From the NCBI RefSeq assembly GCF_001544095.1, contig NZ_BCPT01000003.1, forward strand, positions 1 through 64,000: a stretch of 64,000 nt of DNA, read 5' to 3'. The first letter of the stretch is position 1. The number at the start of each line of letters is the position of its first letter. A model generated the notes under the pieces. The model was not told where the DNA came from, made no database searches, and saw only the letters and a list, made by a program, of their open reading frames with translations. Origin of the DNA: Enterococcus casseliflavus NBRC 100478 (GTDB taxonomy: Bacteria > Bacillota > Bacilli > Lactobacillales > Enterococcaceae). Below, one piece after another: positions 37,457 to 46,380 of this stretch. A program made the position numbers and the translations under genes.

Positions 37457-38602
37457 TTAATAAATCTTTTTCGTAAAGTATTTTAAGATCAGGGGAGAGA
37501 TCAAGGTACTCAACAAGACAACGATCACCAAAGGGGAATACAATGCGGACGAAATCAATTGGTTTTGTTGACCAATCTGCAAAATGATCAATGCCATTTC
37601 ACCTCGGGAAATCATTCCAGCTCCCACCATCCAAGCACTGTTGTTCGAGAATTTCGCGATTTTCGCCCCGACATAGCCGCCGACCAGCTTGGTCAAGATC
37701 GCGACCACGGTAAAGGCAAGAATAAAGAATAATTGCTCATTTAAGCGGGAAAAATCAACTTCTAAGCCAACGCTGACAAAGAACACCGGAATGAAGACGG
37801 CGTAACCTAATGCTTCGACACTGTGTTCCACTTCCTCACGAACCTTCGTTTGACTGACAGCGATCCCTGCGAAGAAGGCACCAATGACAGAGCTTAACCC
37901 AACGAGGTCAGCAAGATACGCCATTCCTAAGCAGATGATCAGTGACATGATGATCACTGCGGAATTTGCAAATAGCTTTTCTGCAAGTGCCAATAAGAAC
38001 GGAGCGATCCATTTCACCAATAGAAAAATCAACACAAAATAAATCAATTCTACCAATAAGGTGACCGGCAGTGGTGTTGCTTGGCTGCTTTCGCCGCCTA
38101 AAAAGGAAAGGCTAAGACTCAAAACCAACACGACCAAAATATCATCCACGACGGAAGCACCAAGAATCGTCGACCCTTCTTTCGTATTCACCACATTCAA
38201 CTCTTTCAATACTTCGACAGAAATACTGACTGAGGTGGCAGCTAATACGATCCCGAAAAAGAACGCTTCTGTGGGACTGCTTTGAAAACCGACCCCCGTG
38301 GCATACCCGAAGAGCATAGGGAACACGATCCCCAAAAGGGCAACGAGCATCCCTGGACGAAAATAGCGTTTCAATAAAGAAATATCACTTTCCAATCCCG
38401 CTAAAAACATCAGCAAAATAACACCAATCTCTGAAAAATCATGAACCAGAATATCTGGATGGACCCAATTGAGTCCTGCGCCTCCTAATAAAACCCCCGC
38501 TAACAACTGCCCGATAACAGCAGGAACGCCCATCCGTCTCGCGAGATGCGAGAAGAGGGTCGTCGTGATTAGGATCAAACACAAAATCCCGACAAAATGC
38601 AT
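37457..38602 (-). CDS. Na+/H+ antiporter, CPA2 family (NapA/KefB-like)
   Basis: The product has 381 residues with about twelve membrane segments. It has the CPA2 features GVPAVIGQLLAGVLLGG near the N-terminus and SVVDDILVVLVLSLSLS in helix 5, where the D-D pair marks electrogenic Na+/H+ exchange. Length agrees with enterococcal NapA (about 383). There is no C-terminal RCK domain. The gene is a single unit on the minus strand between the two ureide modules, with no obvious link to them. Confidence 0.83.
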   Translation of the reverse strand: MHFVGILCLILITTTLFSHLARRMGVPAVIGQLLAGVLLGGAGLNWVHPDILVHDFSEIGVILLMFLAGLESDISLLKRYFRPGMLVALLGIVFPMLFGYATGVGFQSSPTEAFFFGIVLAATSVSISVEVLKELNVVNTKEGSTILGASVVDDILVVLVLSLSLSFLGGESSQATPLPVTLLVELIYFVLIFLLVKWIAPFLLALAEKLFANSAVIIMSLIICLGMAYLADLVGLSSVIGAFFAGIAVSQTKVREEVEHSVEALGYAVFIPVFFVSVGLEVDFSRLNEQLFFILAFTVVAILTKLVGGYVGAKIAKFSNNSAWMVGAGMISRGEMALIILQIGQQNQLISSALYSPLVIVVLLSTLISPLILKYFTKKIY

Positions 38603-38806
38603 AAAACCTCATCCTTCTTTCCTATAACATACTCCCCTTTAGTATAGCATTCTCTCTTGAATTGAGCCTGTATCAAGCCTTTTTTTATTAAAAGAGTTTC
38701 ATTAAACCGCACGTTTTTTGAGATAAGGAGGAAGCGAAGGCAATCAGAGTTTTTCTGTGCACTCGTCGAAATAAAAAAACATTATTTTCACTTTACTTGT
38801 ATCAAA
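38603..38806. other. Intergenic gap without a recognised feature
   Basis: This 204-bp gap holds the antiporter promoter (minus strand) and the end of the hydrolase unit. I see no gene. The A-run at 38772-38779 may be part of a weak terminator for the hydrolase transcript. Confidence 0.4.
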
Positions 38807-39604
38807 TTATTGTTTGAGCCAACGGGCGAGCTGCTGAAACACCATTTGGACTTGCGGCTCCTCGACGTTTTTCAAAAAGTCGTGGGGCAAATCATAGACA
38901 GGGACAAATTTGCTTTTAGGCACTTTCTTCAAGCCTTTGCTGTAACGAAAAGGAACTTCCTCATCGGTACTGCTGGCACTGCTGAAAATTGGAGGAAATT
39001 GAGCAAGCAGCTCAGGATCAATGGCATAGTCAGAAAGAGCTTCAGCTGTTAGACCATAGATCGTGGTGAGTTCTTGCTGTTGAACCCAATAAACATAAGG
39101 CAAATAGCGCTGAAACTGCGGATCATCCCAAACGATCTCGGTTTGATCCAAAGAAGGGACTTGCTCTTTGCTTAAGAGCGGCTGCTGCAAGACTCGTTTG
39201 TTTTCAATAAAAGAAAGATCGGTATACCCATAAAAATTGACCAGTTTTTCAGGCAATCTCTGTTGTTCCTTCAGTAATTGCTGGGTCAGCGCCAGCATCA
39301 AATAACCGCCAGCTGAGCGTCCGCAGAAACAAAACGGGTTATCTTTAAGCACAGTTGCTTGCAATTCTTGAAAATTTTGCCAGTTCAGCGCCAAAATCTC
39401 CACTAACGAGGAATTGGGCGCCAGCAAATAATCGACTGTGAGGACGCTGTATTGCTGCTCTTGAAATAGTGCGATCAGTGATGCGGGAATGTCTTGACGG
39501 GTTCCAAAAACAAAACCGCCGCCGTGAAAGTAAATCACGTATTTCTCCGAAGCAGGATAAAGGGACACCGAAGCACCGGTGGTCAATTGCCATTCTTTTT
39601 TCAT
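38807..39604 (-). CDS. Alpha/beta hydrolase, HSL-like (module 2 flank)
   Basis: The 265-residue product is a paralogue of that at 20774-21637. It has YFHGGGFVFGTRQDIP, the nucleophile elbow CGRSAGGYLM, an acid in SSTDEEVPF and a final YDLPHDFLK carrying the catalytic His. The substrate is unknown. It overlaps the pucR-like gene by ATGA, so it is translated with the module 2 regulator and very probably belongs to the same pathway or its sensing. Confidence 0.8.
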   Translation of the reverse strand: MKKEWQLTTGASVSLYPASEKYVIYFHGGGFVFGTRQDIPASLIALFQEQQYSVLTVDYLLAPNSSLVEILALNWQNFQELQATVLKDNPFCFCGRSAGGYLMLALTQQLLKEQQRLPEKLVNFYGYTDLSFIENKRVLQQPLLSKEQVPSLDQTEIVWDDPQFQRYLPYVYWVQQQELTTIYGLTAEALSDYAIDPELLAQFPPIFSSASSTDEEVPFRYSKGLKKVPKSKFVPVYDLPHDFLKNVEEPQVQMVFQQLARWLKQ

Positions 39605-41178
39605 TTTGCTTGACTCCTTTTCTGAAGCTCTAATAAATAGGTGCCGATCTCGTAATTGACTAATTGGATCGGACTTGTCAGATCGATCTCTAGTAGCTGT
39701 TCGATTTTGCTTAGCCGATAACGAATCGTTTTGGCATGAAGAAACAAGGTTTCAGCCGTATTTTTGTAATTGCGATTCGTGATAAAAAAGGTATACAGCG
39801 TTTTGAACAGCTCTTCATTTTCTTCCGAGAGTTGATACAGCTTCGGGGGAATGCTTTGCTGCAGCTTTTCCAGTTGGTTCTCCTTGATAAAGGAACTAAA
39901 GATACCTAAGTCGCTATAGGCAATGATCGGCGCCAAATAAAACTGCCGATTGAAGCGGATCGCATCCAAACACTCTGGCAGGATCTCTTTGATCTGTTCC
40001 TTGCGCAAGACTTCGCTGACCACCAAGCAGCCATGTTCATCGGCTAACAGGGCATCATCAAAATGTGTCTGCAGCATCTGTTTCGTCACCTGATGGGCGA
40101 TCGATTGGAAATTATAGAGGATCACCAAATAATTGTGGTGTTCAAAAAAGACGTGGGGTGTTTTCAACGCCCGTAGCTTGTGCAAAACGACGGACTTACG
40201 CTCCTTATCTTTGAAGCTGTTGGAAGCAAAGGCAATGCCTTGGTAGAAATCGTAGCGATCCAGTTGCGCTTCTTCTAACAAAAGATCCAGCTCAGCCAAA
40301 TTACTAGGAGTGTTTTGTAAGATTGCATCGGCAAGATTGTTCATGCGATTGTAGCGTTCTTTCTTCAACAAATACTCCATTTGGAGGCGTTCATAAATGA
40401 CGTCGATCACATTTTCAATGATCATGACTTTTGCCTCAGGGATCTGCGAATCTTTCTGATAAACGATCAAGGTACACAGATCATTGTAAGGATTGATGAT
40501 CTCTACTTTTATGGCAGTCACATATTGATTGTTCTCATGAGAAAATAATTCCAAATATTCGTAGTGGTTCTTGGTAAACTCGATGGTTTTCATGGGTTCT
40601 TGTTTGGTCACCACGAAATTCTTAAAGGATTGACCGACGGACACATGCACATCTAAATGGGGGATGCGCAACGAACAAGGCTTTTCGATCAATTGATAGA
40701 ACTCCTGCATGATCTGATCGAAAGAAGAGTGGTTGCGCTCAACTTTCATGAAGCGCTGGCGAACTTCGTAATAGGTACGCAGCAGCTGGGTTTGGTGATT
40801 CAGCAATGGTTCGTAAACCGCTAGCATGATGGCTTCATAGCTGACTTCTTGCTGCACTTTGATCAAAGGGATCTGATAAGCAAAGCTAAGCTCAATCACC
40901 CAATCTGGGATCATAGGGATCAAGCGATCCACTTTGATCACTAAACTGCTGACACCGATTTGCTGCATTTTTTCAAAAAAAACACGCAGTTCCTCAGGGG
41001 ATTGGTCTTTGAAGGCATAAAAAGAAGTCAAAATCAATTGATGGGCTTTGCTCCACTTCTCAATGTCCATCGCTTCCAGCACCATGACGGAACCAACGGA
41101 ATTTGTTAAACCAATGGAGCCAGTCAGTACTTTACTTTTTTCAAAAAGCGGCAGTTCAACCAATTCTTTTAATTTCAT
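39601..41178 (-). CDS. PucR-family regulator of module 2
   Basis: The 525-residue product has the same architecture as the module 1 PucR: N-terminal PucR domain (LVELPLFEKSKVLTGS...), a middle CdaR-like region, and the C-terminal helix-turn-helix (TAETLFLHAKTIRYRLSKIEQLL). Apart from this layout, the two are only moderately alike, which suggests different inducers or operators. It is divergent from the fused allFG gene across a 116-bp region with an inverted repeat and a cre. AAAAGGAG precedes the ATG. Confidence 0.85.
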   Translation of the reverse strand: MKLKELVELPLFEKSKVLTGSIGLTNSVGSVMVLEAMDIEKWSKAHQLILTSFYAFKDQSPEELRVFFEKMQQIGVSSLVIKVDRLIPMIPDWVIELSFAYQIPLIKVQQEVSYEAIMLAVYEPLLNHQTQLLRTYYEVRQRFMKVERNHSSFDQIMQEFYQLIEKPCSLRIPHLDVHVSVGQSFKNFVVTKQEPMKTIEFTKNHYEYLELFSHENNQYVTAIKVEIINPYNDLCTLIVYQKDSQIPEAKVMIIENVIDVIYERLQMEYLLKKERYNRMNNLADAILQNTPSNLAELDLLLEEAQLDRYDFYQGIAFASNSFKDKERKSVVLHKLRALKTPHVFFEHHNYLVILYNFQSIAHQVTKQMLQTHFDDALLADEHGCLVVSEVLRKEQIKEILPECLDAIRFNRQFYLAPIIAYSDLGIFSSFIKENQLEKLQQSIPPKLYQLSEENEELFKTLYTFFITNRNYKNTAETLFLHAKTIRYRLSKIEQLLEIDLTSPIQLVNYEIGTYLLELQKRSQAK

Positions 41179-41199
41179 AAAATGCTCCTTTTTTCTCTT

Positions 41200-41239
41200 T
41201 TGGATAAAAAGTATAGCATTTTTTTAGAACTTTATCCAA
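41200..41239. promoter_or_regulatory. Inverted repeat, candidate PucR operator of module 2
   Basis: TTGGATAAA (41200-41208) and TTTATCCAA (41231-41239) are perfect 9-bp inverted repeats, 22 bp apart, between the divergent PucR and allFG genes. The right arm abuts the cre. No equivalent was seen before module 1 genes. Confidence 0.5.
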
Positions 41240-41253
41240 TGAAAACGCAAACA
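41240..41253 (+). promoter_or_regulatory. cre before the fused allFG gene
   Basis: TGAAAACGCAAACA matches TGNAANCGNTNNCA at all fixed positions but one. It is 41 bp before the start codon. Its first six bases may serve as the -35, with TAGAAT 16 bp further as the -10, so CcpA binding would block RNA polymerase. Confidence 0.5.
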
Positions 41254-41294
41254 AGGCTCGTTAGAATGAGAGTATAAGAAAAGGAGGAGAACAA

Positions 41295-44200
41295 ATGCTG
41301 CACACAGTAATCTTAAAGAATAACTACCAAGATTCCATTAACTTAATGCTGCTGACGAATACGATCAATGATCTAGGCGATGTCGAAATGAGTCAAATCA
41401 TGATGGGGACGGATGCAAACAAAGACATATTAAATAACACTGGCTTGCTTTCTGAAGAGGCTGAAGGTGCTTCACCCAACGATATGATGATCGTAGTCGA
41501 TAGCCAAAACGAACAGATCATGGATCAAGTAATGCCAGCGATCGATTCATTTTTAGCTGATCTTTCAGCAAAAGATCAAAGCAAAGAAACGCCAGCGGCG
41601 GCTTCATGGCAAGAAGCCTTGAGCGCAATGCCGGATGCCAATGTTGCATTATTTAGTATTCCTGGGGAATATGGCGCAGCCGAGATGGAAAAAGCCTTGA
41701 AAAATGACTTGCATGTTTTCTCGTTTACGGACAATGTTGCTATCGAAGATGAAGTTCGTTTGAAAAAGCTGGCTCATGAAAAAGGTTTATTGATGATGGG
41801 GCCTGACTGTGGGACCGGTATTATTTCCAGCATTCCGATTGCCTTCACGAATGTCGTGGCACCAGGAAATATCGGCGTCGTTGGTGCCTCTGGTACGGGG
41901 ATTCAAGAAGTGACGACGATCATTGACCGATTAGGCGGTGGTGTCGTTCATGCCATCGGGACCGGCGGACGTGACTTAAGCGACAAAGTTGGGGCGATCA
42001 CTGTCAAAGATGCCATCGTTGCTTTAGAAAATCATGAACCGACAGATGTGATTTGCGTGATCTCGAAACCACCTGCAAAAGAAGTGCGGGATGAAGTCGT
42101 TCAATTGCTGCAAAGTATCAGCAAACCAGTGGTAGCGATTTTCTTAGGAGAAAAACCAGAAGCCCATGAAGGAAAAGTCTATTTGGCACATACTCTGGAA
42201 GAAACAGCGCGCATCGCTGTTGATCTTGCCAATGAAGAACCCGTCAAAGCGAACTATTTTGAACGCGTGGCAACCCCAGATGTGCCCAAACTCGCTGAAG
42301 ACAAAGTGGTCAAAGGTCTTTATTCTGGCGGTACATTAGCTGCCGAAGCAGGAATGCTGATCTCCGAAGCCTTGAATCTAGAAGGCCTTGTAAAACAAGA
42401 AGGCTATATCTTGCATTCCCACGGCTATGATGTGATCGACCTTGGTGATGATATCTATACCCAAGGCAAACCGCACCCAATGATCGATCCTGAAGTGCGC
42501 ATCAAAAAAATCGAAGACTATGCGCAAGATGAGCAAACCGGGGTCATTTTATTTGATGTGGTGTTAGGTTACGGCGCACATGCAGATATGGTAGGTGCAC
42601 TGTTACCAGCCATCGAAGCTGCACAGCAAACAGCCCAAGCAGCTGATCGCGCGCTATACTTTGTTGCTACCGTCTGCGGAACTGAAAAAGATCCGCAAAA
42701 CTATCAAGAAGCAGTCAACCGTTTGAAAGCAACTGGCGTCTATGTGGCACCAAGCAATGCTCAAGCAGTGCAATTAGCCCTCGCCTTAAAAGGGGCGACT
42801 CTTTCTGAAGCAGACAAAGCGGTCAATGATTATACTGGTAGCAAAGTTGAGGTGCCGACAGTTAGCGAGAAAGTGATGGAGCTGTTGACCACCAAACCAC
42901 GGATCATCAATGTTGGCTTGCAAAGCTTCAATGAATCGATCCTGCAATATGGCGGGAAAACAGAACAATTTAACTGGCGTCCTCGTGCCAACGGCAACAA
43001 GAAAATGATCCGTATTTTAGACGCGTTAGAAGAATTTGACGAAAAAATCACAGCTGAAAACCAAGCAGTGACGGATAAAATCAAAAATGCCCAACCATTC
43101 TTGATTGATGTCGTTCCAGCTAAATCAGTGATTGCTGAATTAAACGAAAGCCAGAAAACCTTGCTGCATGCAGGACCGCCGATCCAATGGTCGGAAATGA
43201 CGGGACCGATGCAAGGGTCTTGTATCGGCGCTGCCTTGTTTGAACGCTGGGCGAAGGATGAAGACGAAGCCCGACGCTTACTCGAAAGTGGGGAAGTCCG
43301 CTTTATGCCATGTCACCATGTCCAGGCAGTTGGACCAATGGGGGGAATCACTTCTGGGAATATGCCTGTCTTTGTGGTTGAAAACCGCCTTGTCGGCAAC
43401 AAAGCCTACTGTATTTTGAACGAAGGGATCGGTAAAGTCTTACGATTTGGTGCCTATTCACAAGAAGTCATCGATCGTTTGGATTGGATCAAAGACGTCT
43501 TAGGACCAACCATTGCCAAGGCATTACAATTAACAGAAGAAGGCATCAACTTGAATGTATTGATTGCCCGGTCGATCACAATGGGGGATGAATTCCATCA
43601 ACGAAATATTGCAGCATCATTGAACTTTTTGAAAGAGATCGCGCCGTTGATCATCCAAACAGAGATCGATGAAAAGCAAAAATATGAAGTGATCAAGTTC
43701 TTAGCAGATACCGATCAGTTCTTCTTGAATATCATGATGGCAACCGGGAAAGCCATCGTTGACGGTGCCCGTGTCGATGCCAAAGGAACGATCGTGACCA
43801 CCATGACGAGAAACGGTGTTAACTTTGGGGTTCGTGTCGCCCAAACAGAAGACCAATGGCATACTGCACCAGTCAATACGCCGAAAGGTTTGTACTTTAC
43901 TGGGTTTACCGAAGCAGATGGCAATCCTGATATTGGGGACAGTGCCATTACTGAAACCGTCGGTGTCGGAGCAATGGCGATGGTAGCCGCACCAGGGGTA
44001 ACACGCTTTGTCGGCGCTGGTGGCTTTGAAGATGCGCTGGAAACTTCCAACGAAATGGCAAAAATCTGTTTCGGTCATAATCCGACCTTCTCGATCCCAA
44101 CATGGGACTTCCAAGGGACTTGTTTGGGGATCGACATCCGTAAAGTCGTTGAAACAGGCATCACCCCAATCATTAATACTGGGATTGCCCATAAAGAAGC

Positions 44201-44303
44201 AGGTGTCGGTCAAGTCGGCGCAGGCACGGTGCGTGCACCGTTAGGCTGTTTTGAAAATGCCTTGACGGCTTATGCGAAGGATCTGGGGATCGATGTTGAC
44301 TGA
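41295..44303 (+). CDS. Fused AllF-AllG oxamate carbamoyltransferase protein
   Basis: One uninterrupted frame of 1002 residues. Residues 1 to about 580 align with AllF of module 1 (MLHTVILKNNYQDS, GVVGASGTGIQEV, YSGGTLAAEAGML). From about 590 to the end it aligns with AllG (LLHAGPPIQW, CHHVQAVGPMGGITSGNMP, GDEFHQRNIAAS, FLADTDQFFLNIMMA). In module 1 these are two genes with a stop and a new start between them. The joint consists of about 30 residues rich in charged amino acids. It should use oxalurate or a related N-carbamoyl compound with phosphate. The physical fusion supports direct contact of AllF and AllG in the complex. AAAGGAGGAG precedes the ATG. Confidence 0.9.
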   Translation: MLHTVILKNNYQDSINLMLLTNTINDLGDVEMSQIMMGTDANKDILNNTGLLSEEAEGASPNDMMIVVDSQNEQIMDQVMPAIDSFLADLSAKDQSKETPAAASWQEALSAMPDANVALFSIPGEYGAAEMEKALKNDLHVFSFTDNVAIEDEVRLKKLAHEKGLLMMGPDCGTGIISSIPIAFTNVVAPGNIGVVGASGTGIQEVTTIIDRLGGGVVHAIGTGGRDLSDKVGAITVKDAIVALENHEPTDVICVISKPPAKEVRDEVVQLLQSISKPVVAIFLGEKPEAHEGKVYLAHTLEETARIAVDLANEEPVKANYFERVATPDVPKLAEDKVVKGLYSGGTLAAEAGMLISEALNLEGLVKQEGYILHSHGYDVIDLGDDIYTQGKPHPMIDPEVRIKKIEDYAQDEQTGVILFDVVLGYGAHADMVGALLPAIEAAQQTAQAADRALYFVATVCGTEKDPQNYQEAVNRLKATGVYVAPSNAQAVQLALALKGATLSEADKAVNDYTGSKVEVPTVSEKVMELLTTKPRIINVGLQSFNESILQYGGKTEQFNWRPRANGNKKMIRILDALEEFDEKITAENQAVTDKIKNAQPFLIDVVPAKSVIAELNESQKTLLHAGPPIQWSEMTGPMQGSCIGAALFERWAKDEDEARRLLESGEVRFMPCHHVQAVGPMGGITSGNMPVFVVENRLVGNKAYCILNEGIGKVLRFGAYSQEVIDRLDWIKDVLGPTIAKALQLTEEGINLNVLIARSITMGDEFHQRNIAASLNFLKEIAPLIIQTEIDEKQKYEVIKFLADTDQFFLNIMMATGKAIVDGARVDAKGTIVTTMTRNGVNFGVRVAQTEDQWHTAPVNTPKGLYFTGFTEADGNPDIGDSAITETVGVGAMAMVAAPGVTRFVGAGGFEDALETSNEMAKICFGHNPTFSIPTWDFQGTCLGIDIRKVVETGITPIINTGIAHKEAGVGQVGAGTVRAPLGCFENALTAYAKDLGIDVD

Positions 44304-45114
44304 GAAAATCAAAATCAGTGATTATCTAGACCCACTGCAACGATTCGGTCGTACCGGTCGGGTGCATAGCGTGTTTGATCGTTCATTCAATGTGATGATC
44401 GGGCAGCAGCTGGTCAATATCAACAACTATCGCTACTATTTAACTGGCTTCGGCGTCTTTTTACCCGATGCATTGTTTGAACAAGTCCTACCTTTGATCG
44501 AAGTCGGCAATCGCGTGCAAGTCCGAGAGCATGGTCTGACCTTTTACAGCACAAAAGGAACATTTTCTCTTTCATTAGAGGAGAAAGAATTGGTTTCGCT
44601 GCAGGTGAAGGAGTTATCCTTCACCTCTGCGGAATTGCAGCTTTTGAAAGAAATACTGCTTCAACAAGAACTAGAAACCAAGATTGGGTTGCCAGAAGAT
44701 GAGAAAACCCAAGCAGTGTTTGCGGCATTGCGGCAGTCTGTCTCAGATTGGGAACCAATCATTGACCACCTGATTGGTCGCGGCAAAGGATTGACACCTA
44801 GCGGCGATGATCTTCTCGTTGCCTATCAAGCGATGCTCTATGCCTTGCAGCAGCCAGAAGCCGAAACGTTAGCGCAAGCATTGGCAAAACCGCTGTCTAC
44901 GACGGATGTCAGCCTTGCATATATTCAAAGTGCCAGTCAAGGGTATGTCAATTCGGTAATGCTGCAATTATTCCAAGACGTAAAAAGCAAAAACCCACAG
45001 GTGCTGGAAAACGACGTGCAGCAGCTGATGTCCATCGGTCATTCGTCAGGCAAAGATCTTAGCTTTGGGTTGTTGTTAGCGTTGGAGTCATTGTCACTTG
45101 AGGAAAAAGAATAG
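44293..45114 (+). CDS. AllH-like subunit (DUF2877) of module 2
   Basis: The 273-residue homologue of the module 1 AllH carries IGRGKGLTPSGDDLLVAYQAM and the C-terminal IGHSSGKDLSFG. Overall similarity outside these motifs is low. It overlaps the end of the fused gene by 11 bp and I start it at ATG 44293. TTG 44296 is an alternative. As the third component it would complete a second oxamate-carbamoyltransferase-type enzyme. Confidence 0.83.
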   Translation: MLTEKIKISDYLDPLQRFGRTGRVHSVFDRSFNVMIGQQLVNINNYRYYLTGFGVFLPDALFEQVLPLIEVGNRVQVREHGLTFYSTKGTFSLSLEEKELVSLQVKELSFTSAELQLLKEILLQQELETKIGLPEDEKTQAVFAALRQSVSDWEPIIDHLIGRGKGLTPSGDDLLVAYQAMLYALQQPEAETLAQALAKPLSTTDVSLAYIQSASQGYVNSVMLQLFQDVKSKNPQVLENDVQQLMSIGHSSGKDLSFGLLLALESLSLEEKE

Positions 45115-45129
45115 AAAAGGGGAGAAATC

Positions 45130-46380
45130 ATGGAAATCAGTAACCAGAAAGATGCGGTCAAAGTAAGCAATTCTTACTGGAAAAAAGTCGTTGCTATTTT
45201 CTTTGTCGGCTGGATTTTAATGTACGCCACACGGACGATCTTCAATCCAATCATGGGTGTGATCGGTGAAGAATTCAATTTAAGTAACACACAACTAGGA
45301 CTTGCCAATAGTATTTTCTTTTTGACTTATGCCGTTGCGCAAATTCCTTTTGGGATCATCGGCGACAAAATCGGTCGCAAATTAGTGATCGCTCTAGGCT
45401 TTGTTTTATTGGCGGTGACTACGTACTTCAGTGGGCTAGCCACAAGCTTTGTTTTGTTTTTAGTGATTCGTGCCATTGCAGGGATTGGTCAAGGTGCCTA
45501 TTACGGTCCGCAATACGCATTGTCTACCGAAGCGATTCCCGACAACAAACGAACCGTCGGAAATGCCATTATCAACAGTGGGATGGCGTTTGGAACGTCT
45601 GGTGGGTACTTGCTTTCTAGTAAATTAGTCTTGGATAACGGGGGCCATTGGAGCCAACCCTTCTTCCTAATGGCAATTCCGACCTTGATCGTCGGTGTCT
45701 TGTTCTATTTTGTTTTGAAAGAAAAAGTGATTCGTCCAGAAGATGAAGGACAAGAAATAAAAGAAGAAGGGCCGAAAGAAAAGATTTCCTTGAAGCAGAT
45801 TTTTTCAAACCGCAATCTCGTGGCAGCCTTTGTTCTATGCTTTACCAGCATTTATGCAAACTTTGTGATCATTACTTGGCTGCCGCAATTCTTGATTGCC
45901 GAGCGTGGCTTTGAAGGGGCGAGTGTCGGCTTTATTGCTTCCTTAGTCCCATGGGCATCAATTCCAGGTGCGTTGATTTTTGCTCGATTGAATGATAAAA
46001 CAGGCGCAACGAAAAAATTAGTCTATTTATTGGTCCCATTGGCGACCCTTTCCGTATTTGCCATTGCCTTTGTAACGGATCGTACCTTATTGATCACTGT
46101 TTTGATTTTGTATGGATTGACTGGCAAGCTGGCGCTTGATCCAATCGTCGTGACCTTTGTGACGAAAAACGCACCAAAAGGCGCCTTAGGAACGACCTTG
46201 AGTGCCTATAATTTTATCGGGATGTCGGGGTCGATCTTAGCACCTTATGTTACTGGCTTTTTAGCCGATTCTTTAGGATCGATGCAGGTCGGGTTTTACC
46301 TGTCTTGTCTATTACTGCTGATCGGATTAGGTGTTTTTGCCGTATTAGCAAAGGAAAATCAGAAGGAGAGCATAAAATGA
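45130..46380 (+). CDS. MFS transporter of module 2
   Basis: The product has 416 residues with twelve membrane segments. The MFS loop motif is GIIGDKIGRKLVIA, and the C-terminal half starts after a charged loop near 205-220. It is the same size and type as the module 1 carrier. Its position between allH and the carbamate kinase suggests uptake of the module 2 substrate. It overlaps the kinase gene by ATGA, so expression is coupled. Confidence 0.83.
   Translation: MEISNQKDAVKVSNSYWKKVVAIFFVGWILMYATRTIFNPIMGVIGEEFNLSNTQLGLANSIFFLTYAVAQIPFGIIGDKIGRKLVIALGFVLLAVTTYFSGLATSFVLFLVIRAIAGIGQGAYYGPQYALSTEAIPDNKRTVGNAIINSGMAFGTSGGYLLSSKLVLDNGGHWSQPFFLMAIPTLIVGVLFYFVLKEKVIRPEDEGQEIKEEGPKEKISLKQIFSNRNLVAAFVLCFTSIYANFVIITWLPQFLIAERGFEGASVGFIASLVPWASIPGALIFARLNDKTGATKKLVYLLVPLATLSVFAIAFVTDRTLLITVLILYGLTGKLALDPIVVTFVTKNAPKGALGTTLSAYNFIGMSGSILAPYVTGFLADSLGSMQVGFYLSCLLLLIGLGVFAVLAKENQKESIK

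Noticed and set aside
43701-44213. A 170-codon minus-strand frame inside the fused allFG gene
   Set aside because: Wholly antisense to a well-supported coding region, with His/Cys-rich, protein-unlike composition.
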